Shown: positions 25,366 through 34,184 of the stretch, piece after piece
Numbering within the stretch: position 1 is the first letter of the stretch
Layout of the letters: each line of letters begins with the position of its first letter
Assembly (NCBI GenBank): GCA_009841005.1
Contig: VXMR01000052.1
Location: forward strand, 1 to 39,304
Length of the DNA: 39,304 nucleotides
Direction of reading: 5' to 3'
From: Gemmatimonadales bacterium
GTDB lineage: Bacteria > Gemmatimonadota > Gemmatimonadetes > Palauibacterales > Palauibacteraceae
Translations under genes and position numbers: made by a program
The notes under the pieces: model-generated
What the model saw: only the letters and a program-made list of their open reading frames with translations
The model's database searches: none
Told to the model about the DNA's origin: nothing

Positions 25366-26820
25366 CTACACCCGCACCGCCAACCCGTCGTGGAGGGCGG
25401 TGCGGTAGGCCTTGAGCGCGGGTACGAAGCCCATCAGGAATCCGGCCGTCACCACGGCGCCGAGGAAGAGCAGCTCGATGGAACCGGGCGGCCGGATCGG
25501 GATGAAGAGCCCCGCCTGCGCTTCGACGAGGGGCTGTGCGACGGAGAGCAGCGCGTACACCAGCGTGAGTCCCGCGAGCGCTCCGGCCGAGGCCAGGCAC
25601 AGCGATTCGAGCACGAGCAGGGCGATGATCCGGTTGGGTCCGGCGCCGACGGCGCGCAGGATCGCCATCTCCCGCCGCCGCTCGTTGAGCGACGTGTAGA
25701 GCGAGACCAGCATCCCGAGCAGCCCTACCAGGACGACGAAGATGGCCACCAGCCGCAGCCCGGTCTCGGCGTAGGCCAGACCCTGCCACATCTCGTTCAG
25801 CGCGGCTCCGGGGATCACGGCCATCATCGGCTCGTCCTCGAAGTCGTTGATCTCGCGCTGCAGCTGCAGCACGTCCCGGCGGTTCGTCGTGCCCACGAAG
25901 AACGAGGTGACCTGCGTGACTTCGACATCCTCGATCGAGACATCCTCCGTGTGGGCGTGGCCATCGTCGGCGGGGGCCGCCTGCGCGTCAGCCTCGTCGT
26001 CGTGGGCGTGGCCATCGTCGGCGGGAGCCGCCTGCGCGTCGGCCTCGTCGTCGTGGGCGTGGCCATCGTCGGCGGGAGCCGCCTGCGCCTCCGCCTCGTC
26101 GTGGGCGTGCCCGTTGTCTGCGGGAGTCGCCTGCGCCTCCGCCTCGTGGTCGTGCTCGTCGTCCGACGCCGGCGGCGCGCCGTCCTCCCAGTGGATGGCC
26201 TCCATGCCCTCGAGCGTCACGTAGATCGCGCGGTCGACGGGAGTGAACGTCTTCGCGAGCACGCCCGTGACCGTGAAGGGCATGTGGTCGTGGTTGATGA
26301 AGCCCACCTCGCCGAGCCCGTGCGTGACCGCGATCTCGTCGCCGAGTGCGTAGTTCAGCTCGGCCGCCACGTCCGCGCCCAGCGTCACGTCGAACAGGCC
26401 CTCGTTCGCCCGTCCCTCCGCCAGCGCGATTTCCTGTCCTCCGCGGTAGCGGTAGTGGCGAAAGAAGTCCTCGTTCGTGCCGATGACCCGGAACCCCCGG
26501 TGGCTGTCCCCAAGGCTGTAGGGGATGGTCCACTCGACCGCGGGGTGGTCCGCCCACTCCCTGTAAGCCTCCCACGAGACGTTCTCCGTCGGCGCTCCCA
26601 TGCCGAAGACCGAATACAGCAGCAGCTGAATCGTGCCGCCCTTGGTGCCCACGATGAGGTCGGTCTGGCTGATGGTGTTGGAGAAGCTCTCGCGCATGCC
26701 CGCGCGCACGTTCTCGACGCCGATCAGGAGGGCGACGCTGAGGGCGATGGAGCCCACCGTGAGCGAGGTGCTGAAGGCGCGATTCCGGAGCGACTTGAGC
26801 GCGAGGTCGAGGACCAGCAT
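25366..26820 (-). CDS. FtsX/MacB-type ABC permease with His/Asp-rich repeat insert
   Basis: This 484-residue permease has a membrane helix near 18-36, a large extracytoplasmic domain and three C-terminal helices (from about residue 355), the FtsX-domain layout. RREMAILRAVGAGPNRI is the typical coupling segment. Residues 219-290 form an insert of four near-identical 16-17-residue units such as HDDEADAQAAPADDGHA, with ten His and many Asp/Glu, as seen in zinc-handling proteins. It probably works with the ATPase it overlaps (ATGA at 26820) and the DUF3299 protein. I infer metal transport or metal sensing; MacB-like relatives export lipids or peptides instead. ATG 26820 was preferred over the longer frame to 26928, which overlaps the ATPase extensively. 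Confidence 0.85.
   Translation of the reverse strand: MLVLDLALKSLRNRAFSTSLTVGSIALSVALLIGVENVRAGMRESFSNTISQTDLIVGTKGGTIQLLLYSVFGMGAPTENVSWEAYREWADHPAVEWTIPYSLGDSHRGFRVIGTNEDFFRHYRYRGGQEIALAEGRANEGLFDVTLGADVAAELNYALGDEIAVTHGLGEVGFINHDHMPFTVTGVLAKTFTPVDRAIYVTLEGMEAIHWEDGAPPASDDEHDHEAEAQATPADNGHAHDEAEAQAAPADDGHAHDDEADAQAAPADDGHAHDDEADAQAAPADDGHAHTEDVSIEDVEVTQVTSFFVGTTNRRDVLQLQREINDFEDEPMMAVIPGAALNEMWQGLAYAETGLRLVAIFVVLVGLLGMLVSLYTSLNERRREMAILRAVGAGPNRIIALLVLESLCLASAGALAGLTLVYALLSVAQPLVEAQAGLFIPIRPPGSIELLFLGAVVTAGFLMGFVPALKAYRTALHDGLAVRV
25951..26151 (-). repeat. Tandem 48/51-base repeat encoding the His-rich insert
   Basis: Four units begin at 25951, 26002, 26053 and 26101 on the plus strand (periods 51, 51 and 48). 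The middle units are nearly identical, and the outermost one at 26101 is the most diverged. All keep the permease frame and encode HDDEADAQAAPADDGHA-like blocks. Unit number is likely to vary between strains. Confidence 0.85.
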
Positions 26821-27515
26821 CAGAGCACCGCCTTGTTGACGTCGGGAAGCGAGATGGTGCGGGAGAACATACCCTCCAGGGTGCGGTCGTGGCTCACGAA
26901 CACCAGCGTGGCGCCGGCGCGCTCGCACTCCTGAAAGAGCAGTTCGAGGAAAGCCTCCCGGCGGTCGAAGTCCAGGGAGGAGGTCGGTTCATCGGCGACG
27001 ATGAGTTCCGGAGACCCGATCAGCGCCCGGCAGGCGGCGACCCGCTGCTGCTGGCCCACCGAGAGTTCTGTCACCGGCTTCTTCAGCAGGTCGCCGATGT
27101 GGAGGTGATCGGCGAGCTGCGCGGCGGTTTCCCTCACGCCCGCTCCGTCCAGCCGGGCGCGGCGTCCCGCGGTCATGCGTGCGGGGAGCGCGATGTTGTC
27201 GAGCACCGACAGGTAGGGGATGAGGTTGAACATCTGGAAGACGTAGCCGATGTGCTCCGCCCGGAAGGCGTCCCGCTGCGCGCCCGAGAGCGACGCGAGG
27301 TCCTCGCCGAGCACCCTGACCTCGCCTTCTTCCGCTTCCAGCACCCCCGCGACCACGCCGAGCAGCGTGGTCTTGCCGCTACCGCTCGGACCGAACAGGA
27401 ACGCGCGCATCCCTCGCTCGAGGGTCAGTTCGGGGATGTCCAGCACCCAGGGGCCTCCACCGTAGCGGAAGCGCAGGCGTCGGAGGTCGATTGCAAGGCT
27501 CATCTCAAGGCTCAT
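26820..27515 (-). CDS. ABC transporter ATP-binding protein (LolD/MacB type)
   Basis: This 231-residue ATPase has a Walker A GPSGSGKT (42-49), a signature LSVGQQQRV (151-159), a Walker B LIVADEP (171-177) and an H-loop His in FVSHD. It belongs to the LolD/FtsE-like group that pairs with FtsX-type permeases. Its stop overlaps the permease start, so the pair forms one transporter. The first Met (27515) has GGGAG about 10 bases upstream; the sequence ATGAGCCTTGAG is nearly repeated, giving an alternative Met four codons later. A terminator-like hairpin lies between it and the DUF3299 gene. Confidence 0.93.
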   Translation of the reverse strand: MSLEMSLAIDLRRLRFRYGGGPWVLDIPELTLERGMRAFLFGPSGSGKTTLLGVVAGVLEAEEGEVRVLGEDLASLSGAQRDAFRAEHIGYVFQMFNLIPYLSVLDNIALPARMTAGRRARLDGAGVRETAAQLADHLHIGDLLKKPVTELSVGQQQRVAACRALIGSPELIVADEPTSSLDFDRREAFLELLFQECERAGATLVFVSHDRTLEGMFSRTISLPDVNKAVL

Positions 27516-27549
27516 CTATCGGCGTCTCCCTGCGGAGCGTGGTTCAATG

Positions 27550-27582
27550 AAAAAGCGCGCCCCCGGGCTGCGAGGACGCGCT
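27550..27582 (-). terminator. Rho-independent terminator-like hairpin downstream of the DUF3299 gene
   Basis: On the minus strand AGCGCG (27577-27582) pairs with CGCGCT (27554-27559) around a 17-base loop, and five T residues follow at once (27550-27554, partly within the stem). It sits 29 bases past the DUF3299 stop and before the ABC ATPase, so it could cut the transcript or tune expression between them. Confidence 0.6.
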
Positions 27583-27610
27583 CAATCCATGCTAGCGGCC
27601 GCATCGCGGA

Positions 27611-28114
27611 TCAGGACTCGTACGGATAGACCCGCTGGCCGGAGAGGGTGAAGCCGACGTAGCCGTACACGCTCTCGGTCAGCTCGATCTCGAGCACACC
27701 CTCGACCCACACCGGGTTCCACCCGTCGAGCTTCGCCCGCTTGCCCTCATCCATCTCGATGTAGACGAGCTGGTTGGGCGGTGGCGGCGGCGTGTGAATG
27801 CAGGCGCCGACGTAAGGCACGAGGAGGAATTCCGTCGCCGAGGACGCCCAGTCTTCGAGCGGCACCGTGAATCCCGGGATCTTGACGAGCTTGCCCGCGA
27901 GCGCCGCCAACTCCTCGCTCGGCTCGCCGGTCCGGTAGTTGAGGCTGGCCAGGAGGCGCCAGCCCACCTCGGTGGGATCGTCGGCCGATGCCGCCGCAGG
28001 TGCGTCGACCGGGGGCTCCGTGACGGCCTCCGTGGGGCCGCCCGCGCCCGTGAGGGTCACCATGAACAGCATGGCGGCGGCTGTGGAGAGAAGCCTGCGG
28101 CTTGCGTTGATCAT
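27611..28114 (-). CDS. DUF3299 exported protein
   Basis: This 167-residue protein has a signal peptide (hydrophobic core about 8-22) and an acidic Ala/Pro linker. The DUF3299 domain follows, with the signature VGACIHTPPPPPNQLVYIE. The conserved Cys and His in that motif suggest metal or thiol chemistry. DUF3299 genes often lie beside FtsX-type ABC transporters, and one such cluster in Vibrio (Zrg) was reported to take up zinc. Here it precedes the ABC genes on the same strand, with a terminator-like hairpin between. ATG 28114 has GGAG 8 bases upstream. The molecular function is unknown. Confidence 0.85.
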   Translation of the reverse strand: MINASRRLLSTAAAMLFMVTLTGAGGPTEAVTEPPVDAPAAASADDPTEVGWRLLASLNYRTGEPSEELAALAGKLVKIPGFTVPLEDWASSATEFLLVPYVGACIHTPPPPPNQLVYIEMDEGKRAKLDGWNPVWVEGVLEIELTESVYGYVGFTLSGQRVYPYES

Positions 28115-28139
28115 CGAACAACTCCGGTTGCGAATGTCC

Positions 28140-29780
28140 TCAGCCCGATCCCGGGCGGTCCTGCCGGTCTTCCGCGGAAGCCGAAGCCGGCCGCGCGAGA
28201 GTCGGATACTTGATCCCCAACTGATCAAGATACGTGTCGAAGCGCGTCTCGTCATAATAGAACTTCTCGAGGAGCGGACGGAAGGTGTTCATGATCTCCC
28301 TGTTGAGGTCGATCGGAGGCGGGTCGTCCGGGCCGATGAAGGGGACATACTCCATGGCGGAGGTCTGTTCCTCCCGGAAGTAGGTCCACGCCTCGTCGAC
28401 GAGCTTCGGCTGGGCGAAGAGCTGGAGCGCCGTGCGGGCCATGACGCGCGCGCCGGCGACCGCGCCCTTGTGTGCGATGGGGGTCGCCATCGCCATGGCG
28501 CTCGACCAGTGGTGGCCCGGAAGTCCCGGCACGTTCGACGGGAAGCGCAGCGTCACCGTGGGCACATTCCACGAGATGTCCCCGATGTCGTCGGACCCGC
28601 CGCTCCTGCGCGGCCCCGGCTCCCCCAGGCCCGAGAGGGCGATGGGCATCCCCGAGGGGACGCTTCCCACCGACTGCTGCACGGCGCTCGCGAAGTCGTG
28701 GTCGTCGTCGGTCCACTCCGGAAGCCCGACGTCCTCGATGTGTTCGTGCATCGTTTCGGCCACGACCCTGTTGAAGTGCCGCGGCCAGGCGGCTCCGATG
28801 ATCCGGTACGACATCTCGGTGTCGGTCATCAGGGCCGCGCCCTCCGCGATGCGGATGGCCGTGTCGAAGTTGCGCTTGATGTCCTCGTAGTCCATCTCGC
28901 GGATGAAGTACCATACGGAAGCGCTCGGCGGCACGACGTTCGGCTGATCGCCGCCATCGCTGATCACGTAGTGGGAGCGCTGGTCGGGTCGCAGGTGCTC
29001 GCGCCGGAAGTTCCAGGCGACGTTCATGAGTTCGACCGCGTCGAGCGCGCTGCGGCCCCGCCAGGGAGCGCCCGCGCCGTGGGCGGCTTCGCCCTCGAAG
29101 GTGAACTCCACGGAGACGAGCCCGGTGCCGCTCCCCTGGCCCCAGCTCACCGACAGGTTGCTGCTCACGTGCGTGAAGAGGGTGACGTCGATGTCCTCGA
29201 GGTAGCCGTCCCGCACGTACCAGGCCTTGGAGCCCAACTGCTCCTCGGCGACCCCGGGCCAGAGCACGAGCGTGCCCCCGATGCCCTCGGCCTCCATGAC
29301 CTCCTTCAGCGCGAGCGCGGCGACGACGTTCACGGCCTGCCCGGAGTTGTGACCTTCGCCGTGGCCGGGCGCCCCCGGGATCAGGGGGTCGTGATAGGCG
29401 ACGCCGGGCTTCTGGTTGGCCTTCGGGATTCCATCGATGTCGGAGCCGAAGGAGATGACCGGCGCACCGCTGCCCCAGCGCGCGAACCAGGCGGTCGGGA
29501 TGCCCGAGGGCGCGTACTCGACGGTGAAGCCGTTCTCCTCCAGGATCCCGGTGATGTAGGCCGAGGTCTCGATCTCCTGCTGCCCCAGTTCGGAGAAGGA
29601 GAAGATCTTGTCGACCATGACCTGGGCGAGCTTGGCGCGCTCGAGCACGCCTTCCTCGACACGGGCCACGAGGGGCGCGAGTTCATCATCGGAGAGCTCC
29701 TGCACGGCCTCCAGAGCCGTGGGAGCGGCGAGAAGGGCGGCGAGCGCGGCTGACGGTGTTCGTCTACCGATTGTACCCAT
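28140..29780 (-). CDS. Exported M20-family amidohydrolase (AbgB-like)
   Basis: This 546-residue peptidase M20/amidohydrolase has a cleavable signal peptide ending near TALEA. Likely metal-site blocks are SDIDGIP (113-119), GHGEGHN (139-145) and EEQLGSK (179-185). Pro/Gly-rich loops such as RRSGGSDDIGDISWNVPT match aminobenzoyl-glutamate utilisation protein B. The lid (dimerisation) domain lies between about 220 and 340. The family splits amide bonds of aminoacyl or aminobenzoyl conjugates; export suggests a role in scavenging peptides or folate breakdown products. Met 29780 was chosen because it opens the signal peptide; the frame stays open to 29846. It ends 26 bases before the DUF3299 start. 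Confidence 0.87.
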   Translation of the reverse strand: MGTIGRRTPSAALAALLAAPTALEAVQELSDDELAPLVARVEEGVLERAKLAQVMVDKIFSFSELGQQEIETSAYITGILEENGFTVEYAPSGIPTAWFARWGSGAPVISFGSDIDGIPKANQKPGVAYHDPLIPGAPGHGEGHNSGQAVNVVAALALKEVMEAEGIGGTLVLWPGVAEEQLGSKAWYVRDGYLEDIDVTLFTHVSSNLSVSWGQGSGTGLVSVEFTFEGEAAHGAGAPWRGRSALDAVELMNVAWNFRREHLRPDQRSHYVISDGGDQPNVVPPSASVWYFIREMDYEDIKRNFDTAIRIAEGAALMTDTEMSYRIIGAAWPRHFNRVVAETMHEHIEDVGLPEWTDDDHDFASAVQQSVGSVPSGMPIALSGLGEPGPRRSGGSDDIGDISWNVPTVTLRFPSNVPGLPGHHWSSAMAMATPIAHKGAVAGARVMARTALQLFAQPKLVDEAWTYFREEQTSAMEYVPFIGPDDPPPIDLNREIMNTFRPLLEKFYYDETRFDTYLDQLGIKYPTLARPASASAEDRQDRPGSG

Positions 29781-29819
29781 TGGCGCACCGGGGCAAAGGG
29801 AATCGAAGGGCCAAACACC

Positions 29820-29838
29820 CCCGCAGCATAAGTGCGGG
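29820..29838 (-). terminator. Hairpin between carB and the amidohydrolase
   Basis: CCCGCA (29833-29838 on the minus strand) pairs perfectly with TGCGGG (29820-29825) around a 7-base loop, downstream of the carB stop. A GGTGTTT follows instead of a full T-run, so termination would be modest. It lies in the 129-base gap between the carB stop and the amidohydrolase start, where a new promoter could sit. Confidence 0.4.
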
Positions 29839-29909
29839 CGGCCCACGTCGGAAAGTGGAGTCTTGTCCCGCGGGCGCCCGGATCATGGCGGCGCGCCGGA
29901 GAGATTCGG

Positions 29910-32900
29910 TCAGACGGAGCCGGCGGTTCTCGAGAGCCGGTCCTCTTCGGCTTCGACGACGTCCCGCGCCTGGAGGCTGTGGACCGTGTGCCGGCGGTGG
30001 CGGAGGGCGATGATGGCGTCGGCGGCCGCGGATGCCGCGGAGAGCGTCGTCGTGTAGGGCACGCGGCGGGAGACCGCGGCGCGGCGGATCATGTAGTCGT
30101 CGTACTGGGCGTGCTTGCCGAGCGGAGTGTTGAGGAGGAGTTGCACCTCGCCCGAGACGATGCGGTCGAGGAGGTTCGGACGCCCCTCGTGCACCTTGAG
30201 GATGCGCTCGCACGGAACGCCGCGGCCGCGCAGATACCGGGCCGTCCCCTCCGTGGCGAAGATCGTGAAGCCCAGTTCGTGGAAGCGGCGCGCGATCGGG
30301 ACCATGTTCGGCTTGTCCTGGTCGTGCACCGTGATCGCGACCGCCCCCTCGGTCGGCAGCCCCTGGTAGACGGAGATCTGGGATTTCGCGAACGCGAGGC
30401 CGAAGCTGTCCGCGTATCCCATGACCTCGCCCGTGGACCGCATCTCCGGGCCGAGCACGGTGTCCGCATCCGGGATCTTGTCGAAGGGGAGCACCGCTTC
30501 CTTCACGGACACCTGGTGCGGGACGAGTTCGTCCCCGAGTCCGAGGTCGGCGAGCTTCACGCCGGCGAGCACCCGCGCGGCCACCCGCGCGAGCGGGACC
30601 CCGGTCGCCTTGCTGACGAACGGCACCGTACGGCTCGCGCGCGGATTCACCTCGAGCACGTAGACCGTCTTCTCGTGCACGGCGAACTGCACGTTGATGA
30701 GGCCGCGGACGTCCAGCGCGCGAGCGAAATCCCGCGTGAACCGGCGCATGGCTTCCATGTCGACGTCTCTCAGGAGGTAGGGCGGCAGGACGCAGGCCGA
30801 GTCGCCCGAGTGGATGCCCGCCTCCTCGATGTGCTCCATGATCCCGCCGATCAGGACTGTCTCCCCGTCGCACACCGCGTCGACATCCGCCTCCCACGCG
30901 TCCTCGAGGAACCGGTCGAGGAGCACGGGATGCTCGGGCGATGCCTGCACCGCGCGCGCGAAGTACTCCCGCAGCGAGACCGGGTCGTAGACGATCTCCA
31001 TCGCGCGGCCACCGAGCACGTAGCTGGGGCGGACGAGCACGGGATACCCGATCTCCTCCGCGATCGCCAGCGCCTCCTCGATGCTCGTCGCGGTCCCGCC
31101 CGGCGGCATCGGAACGCCGAGTTCACGGCAGAGTTCGTCGAAGCGGCGGCGGTCCTCGGTGCGGTCGATCGATTCCACGCTCGTCCCGAGGATGGGGACG
31201 CCGAGTTGCTCGAGCTTGCGCGCGATCGTCAGCGGCGTCTGTCCCCCGAACTGGACGATGACGCCCTCCGGCTCCTCCTGCTCCACGATCGCGAGCACGT
31301 CTTCGACCGTGAGCGGCTCGAAGTAGAGCTTGTTCGAGATGTCGAAGTCGGTGGAGACGGTCTCGGGATTAGAGTTGATCATGATCGTCTCGAACCCTTC
31401 GTCGCGCAGCGCGAGCGAGGCCGAAACGCAGCAGTAGTCGAACTCGATGCCCTGTCCGATGCGGTTCGGGCCGCTCCCGAGGATGATGATCTTCCGCCGG
31501 TCCGAGCGCTCGGATTCGTTCTCGTCCTCATAGGTCGAGTAGAGGTACGGCGTGGCGGCGGGGAACTCGCCCGCGCAGGTGTCGACCGTCTTGTAGACGG
31601 GCCGGAGTCGGGCGGCCTGGCGCACGTCGCGCACCTCGGCCTCCGGAATCCCGCGCAACTGTCCCATCTCCGCGTCGCCGAACCCGATTCGCTTCAACCG
31701 TTCGACGTCGCCGGGCGTGACCTCCCCGGCCGCCGCGAAGGCCCGGCCCTCGCGCACGAGCTCCTCGAGCTGGGAGAGGAACCAGGGGTCGATTCCGGTG
31801 ATCCGGTTGATCTCGTCCACGGAGAGGCCCGCCTGGAAGGCGCGGTAGAGCTGGAAGGGGCGTTCGGGCGTCGCGGTGCGGATCGCGGCCCGCACCGTGT
31901 CGACGGCGCCGTCCTCGAGGCGGTCCGCGTCCGGGTCCGGCGAGGGCAGCCACCCCGCCCGCCCGTTCTCGAGCGCGCGGAAGCCTTTCAGCCATGCCTG
32001 CTGGAAGGTGCGGCCGATCGCCATCACCTCGCCCACGGCCTTCATCTGCACGCCGAGCGTCGCGTCCGCCTTCGGGAACTTCTCGAACGCGAAGCGCGGG
32101 ATCTTCACGACCATGTAGTCGAGCACCGGCTCGAAGCAGGAAGGCGTCACCTGCGTGATCGCGTTCGGGATCTCGTCGAGGCGGTAGCCGACCGCGAGCT
32201 TGGCGCCGATGCGGGCGATCGGGAAGCCGGTCGCTTTCGACGCGAGCGCCGAACTCCGGGACACGCGCGGGTTCATCTCGATGACGAGCATCTCGCCCGT
32301 CGTCGGGTGCACGGCGAACTGGATGTTGCAGCCGCCCGCGTCCACACCGATCTCGCGGATGCAGGCGATCGCCGCGTCCCGCATCGCCTGGTACTCGCGG
32401 TCCGAGAGGGTGAGCGCCGGTGCGACGGTGATCGAGTCGCCCGTGTGGACGCCCATCGCGTCGAAGTTCTCGATCGAGCAGACGATAACCACGTTGTCCG
32501 CCCGGTCTCGCATCACCTCGAGTTCGAACTCCTTCCAGCCGATGATGCTCTTGTCGATGAGCACCTCTCCGATCGGCGAGGAGCGGATGCCGGAGCGGAC
32601 GAGGTCTTCAAACTCCTCGCGGTTGTACGCGGTGCTGCCGCCGGTGCCGCCGAGGGTGAAGGACGGTCGGATGATGGCGGGGAATCCCGTGTCCTCGACG
32701 AGCGCGAGGGCCTCGTCGAGCGAGCGGGCGAAGCCGCCGGGGGGCAGCGCGAGGCCGATCCGCTCCATGGCTTCGGCAAACTGCTCGCGGTCCTCGGCGA
32801 GCTGGATCGCCCGGACATCGGCGCCGATCAGTTCCACCCCGTGCTCGTCGAGGACCCCGCGCTCGGCGAGTTCGAGCGCGACGTTGAGCGCCGTCTGGCC

Positions 32901-33173
32901 GCCCATCGTCGGGATGAGCGCGTCAGGTTTCTCCGCCTCGATGACCCGCGCGACCCAGTCGGCCGTCAGCGGCTCGATGTAGGTCGCGTCGGCGATGTCC
33001 GGGTCCGTCATGATCGTGGCGGGATTCGAGTTCACGAGGATGACTCGATATCCCTCCTCGCGGAGCGCCCGGCAGGCCTGCGTCCCGGAGTAGTCGAACT
33101 CGCAGGCCTGGCCGATCACGATCGGGCCGGAGCCTATGAGAAGAATCGAGGAGATGTCGTCGCGGCGTGGCAT
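29910..33173 (-). CDS. carB: Carbamoyl-phosphate synthase large subunit
   Basis: This full-length 1087-residue enzyme makes carbamoyl phosphate from ammonia (supplied by the small subunit), bicarbonate and two ATP, for arginine and pyrimidine synthesis. The duplicated halves are clear: [21 protein letters not shown] starts the first, and [21 protein letters not shown] opens the second near 560. The C-terminal MGS-like regulatory domain (from about 940) includes [10 protein letters not shown] and LLLNTPLG. The small subunit carA is not in this window, and no ARG box lies upstream. It follows the TonB-domain gene after 81 bases, apparently without a strong promoter of its own. Confidence 0.97.
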   Translation of the reverse strand: MPRRDDISSILLIGSGPIVIGQACEFDYSGTQACRALREEGYRVILVNSNPATIMTDPDIADATYIEPLTADWVARVIEAEKPDALIPTMGGQTALNVALELAERGVLDEHGVELIGADVRAIQLAEDREQFAEAMERIGLALPPGGFARSLDEALALVEDTGFPAIIRPSFTLGGTGGSTAYNREEFEDLVRSGIRSSPIGEVLIDKSIIGWKEFELEVMRDRADNVVIVCSIENFDAMGVHTGDSITVAPALTLSDREYQAMRDAAIACIREIGVDAGGCNIQFAVHPTTGEMLVIEMNPRVSRSSALASKATGFPIARIGAKLAVGYRLDEIPNAITQVTPSCFEPVLDYMVVKIPRFAFEKFPKADATLGVQMKAVGEVMAIGRTFQQAWLKGFRALENGRAGWLPSPDPDADRLEDGAVDTVRAAIRTATPERPFQLYRAFQAGLSVDEINRITGIDPWFLSQLEELVREGRAFAAAGEVTPGDVERLKRIGFGDAEMGQLRGIPEAEVRDVRQAARLRPVYKTVDTCAGEFPAATPYLYSTYEDENESERSDRRKIIILGSGPNRIGQGIEFDYCCVSASLALRDEGFETIMINSNPETVSTDFDISNKLYFEPLTVEDVLAIVEQEEPEGVIVQFGGQTPLTIARKLEQLGVPILGTSVESIDRTEDRRRFDELCRELGVPMPPGGTATSIEEALAIAEEIGYPVLVRPSYVLGGRAMEIVYDPVSLREYFARAVQASPEHPVLLDRFLEDAWEADVDAVCDGETVLIGGIMEHIEEAGIHSGDSACVLPPYLLRDVDMEAMRRFTRDFARALDVRGLINVQFAVHEKTVYVLEVNPRASRTVPFVSKATGVPLARVAARVLAGVKLADLGLGDELVPHQVSVKEAVLPFDKIPDADTVLGPEMRSTGEVMGYADSFGLAFAKSQISVYQGLPTEGAVAITVHDQDKPNMVPIARRFHELGFTIFATEGTARYLRGRGVPCERILKVHEGRPNLLDRIVSGEVQLLLNTPLGKHAQYDDYMIRRAAVSRRVPYTTTLSAASAAADAIIALRHRRHTVHSLQARDVVEAEEDRLSRTAGSV

Positions 33174-33254
33174 CGGGCGCGCAAGCTATTCGGTCGGACG
33201 GCGGATCGCAGCCCCCGGCGGCGGGGGGGAGAGGATCGCGGCTACCGCATGAAT

Positions 33255-34016
33255 CTACCGCATGAGGAGCGAGATTTCGCGCAGGACCCAGACGGGTGCC
33301 ACACGCCCACCGCGGAGGGCGGGGGCGAAGAGCAGTCCGCGCGCCGCCCGCACGGCCGCCGCGTCGAAGGCGCCGTCGCCGGAAGAGACCTGGATCGCGG
33401 TCGCCTCGACCCTGCCATCGGTTCGCACGAGAAGCCAGATGGAGGCCGAGATGTTCGGGTCGAGCCTCTCGCCGCGGATCACGGGCAGCAGCGTCGTCGC
33501 CAGCGCGGCCTCGGCCTCGGTGTCCCAGACGAGGCGGGGCGCCTCATCGTGGGCGACGAAGACGGGGCCCGATTCGCGGAGCTCCGCCAACTCCGCGGCG
33601 GCCGCGGCCCGGGCCGCCTCGATGCTGGCGATGGAGTCGCGGCGGGCGGCCGCGATCAGCGAGTCGCGCCGGGCCGCCTCCAGCGAGTCTCGCCGGGCTG
33701 CTTCCCTCTCCGCGGCGAGGATGGAGTCGCGTCGCGCGGCGGCCCTCGCGATCGAGTCCTGTCGCGCGGCCTCCCGTTGCGCCCTCGCGATCGAATCCTG
33801 CCGTGCGGACTCTCGCTGCGCCTCGAGGATGGAGTCGCGTCGCGCGGCTGCGGCCTGCTCGGCCCTCGCGATCGAATCCTGCCGCGCGGCCGCCGAGTCG
33901 GAGGCGACGGGTTCGGGCGGGCGCATCGCGCGCGGGATGGGGAGGAAGCACGACCCGGCCGCCAGCGCGGCCAGCGTCACCAGGAGGGTCCGTCCCCCAC
34001 GGTGCCTCTCCCTCAT
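33255..34016 (-). CDS. TonB-domain lipoprotein with an Arg-Asp-Ser coiled coil
   Basis: This 253-residue protein has a lipoprotein signal (LAALAAGSC, Cys 23), a long helical stretch (about 45-150) and a TonB-like C-terminal domain (about 165-253). The last reads TDGRVEATAIQVSSGDGAF with AAVRAARGLLFAPAL. The helical part holds eight copies of R-Q/R-D-S-I/L at 45, 59, 72, 85, 95, 108, 116 and 125. The Cys anchor replaces the inner-membrane helix of a true TonB, so it may span the periplasm without drawing on the proton-motive complex. Seven bases follow the MetS-like stop. TonB-type function is inferred. Confidence 0.78.
   Translation of the reverse strand: MRERHRGGRTLLVTLAALAAGSCFLPIPRAMRPPEPVASDSAAARQDSIARAEQAAAARRDSILEAQRESARQDSIARAQREAARQDSIARAAARRDSILAAEREAARRDSLEAARRDSLIAAARRDSIASIEAARAAAAAELAELRESGPVFVAHDEAPRLVWDTEAEAALATTLLPVIRGERLDPNISASIWLLVRTDGRVEATAIQVSSGDGAFDAAAVRAARGLLFAPALRGGRVAPVWVLREISLLMR
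33630..33884 (-). repeat. Degenerate coding repeat for the R-x-D-S-I/L coiled coil
   Basis: The region encodes eight R-x-D-S-I/L blocks separated by Ala/Arg/Glu spacers of varying length. The spacing (14, 13, 13, 10, 13, 8 and 9 residues) is not a strict heptad, so it is a degenerate repeat and not an exact tandem array. Codons for Asp-Ser-Ile are similar between copies (GACTCCATC or GATTCGATC), suggesting duplication followed by drift. Confidence 0.7.
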
Positions 34017-34023
34017 TGCGGGG

Positions 34024-34143
34024 CTAGCTCTCTCCGCCTCGCTTGGCGCCTTCCTTGCGCCAGGCGACCGACGCGAGGACGGCGAGTCCTCCCCAGACGA
34101 ATCCGAGGATGAGGATCATCATGACGATCGTCGTCGTGGTCAT
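34024..34143 (-). CDS. MetS-like small membrane protein (39 residues)
   Basis: A 39-residue membrane peptide with one long hydrophobic helix: it starts MTTTTIVMMILILGF, continues VWGGLAVLASVAW and ends in a basic tail (RKEGAKRGGES). It looks like MetS-type small subunits of sodium-coupled NSS amino acid transporters, which share the MxxxxIxMM start and WGGL centre. GGAGGT lies 8 bases upstream of ATG 34143, a strong ribosome site that supports a real gene. A longer in-frame reading from 34290 has no such support. No NSS transporter is next to it, so its partner is unknown. Confidence 0.68.
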   Translation of the reverse strand: MTTTTIVMMILILGFVWGGLAVLASVAWRKEGAKRGGES

Positions 34144-34184
34144 GGTCGAGCACCTCCGAATCGGGCGACGGTCCGCACGGCGGT

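Noticed and set aside
25951..26151. Regular repeats considered as a CRISPR array
   Set aside because: Units follow each other without unique spacers and stay in the permease reading frame, so this is a coding repeat.
33246..33265. TGAAT-like sequence and a short repeat (CTACCGCATGA) near the end of the TonB-domain gene, considered as an ARG box for carB
   Set aside because: Only the first half resembles the operator and the second half does not match. It lies at the stop codon of the gene upstream, with no promoter elements nearby.
29832..34112. A 1426-codon open frame on the plus strand across carB and the TonB-domain gene
   Set aside because: It is the antisense shadow of carB and its neighbour in a GC-rich genome. 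Its translation is Arg/Asp/His-rich low complexity with no family signature, while the minus strand encodes a complete carB.
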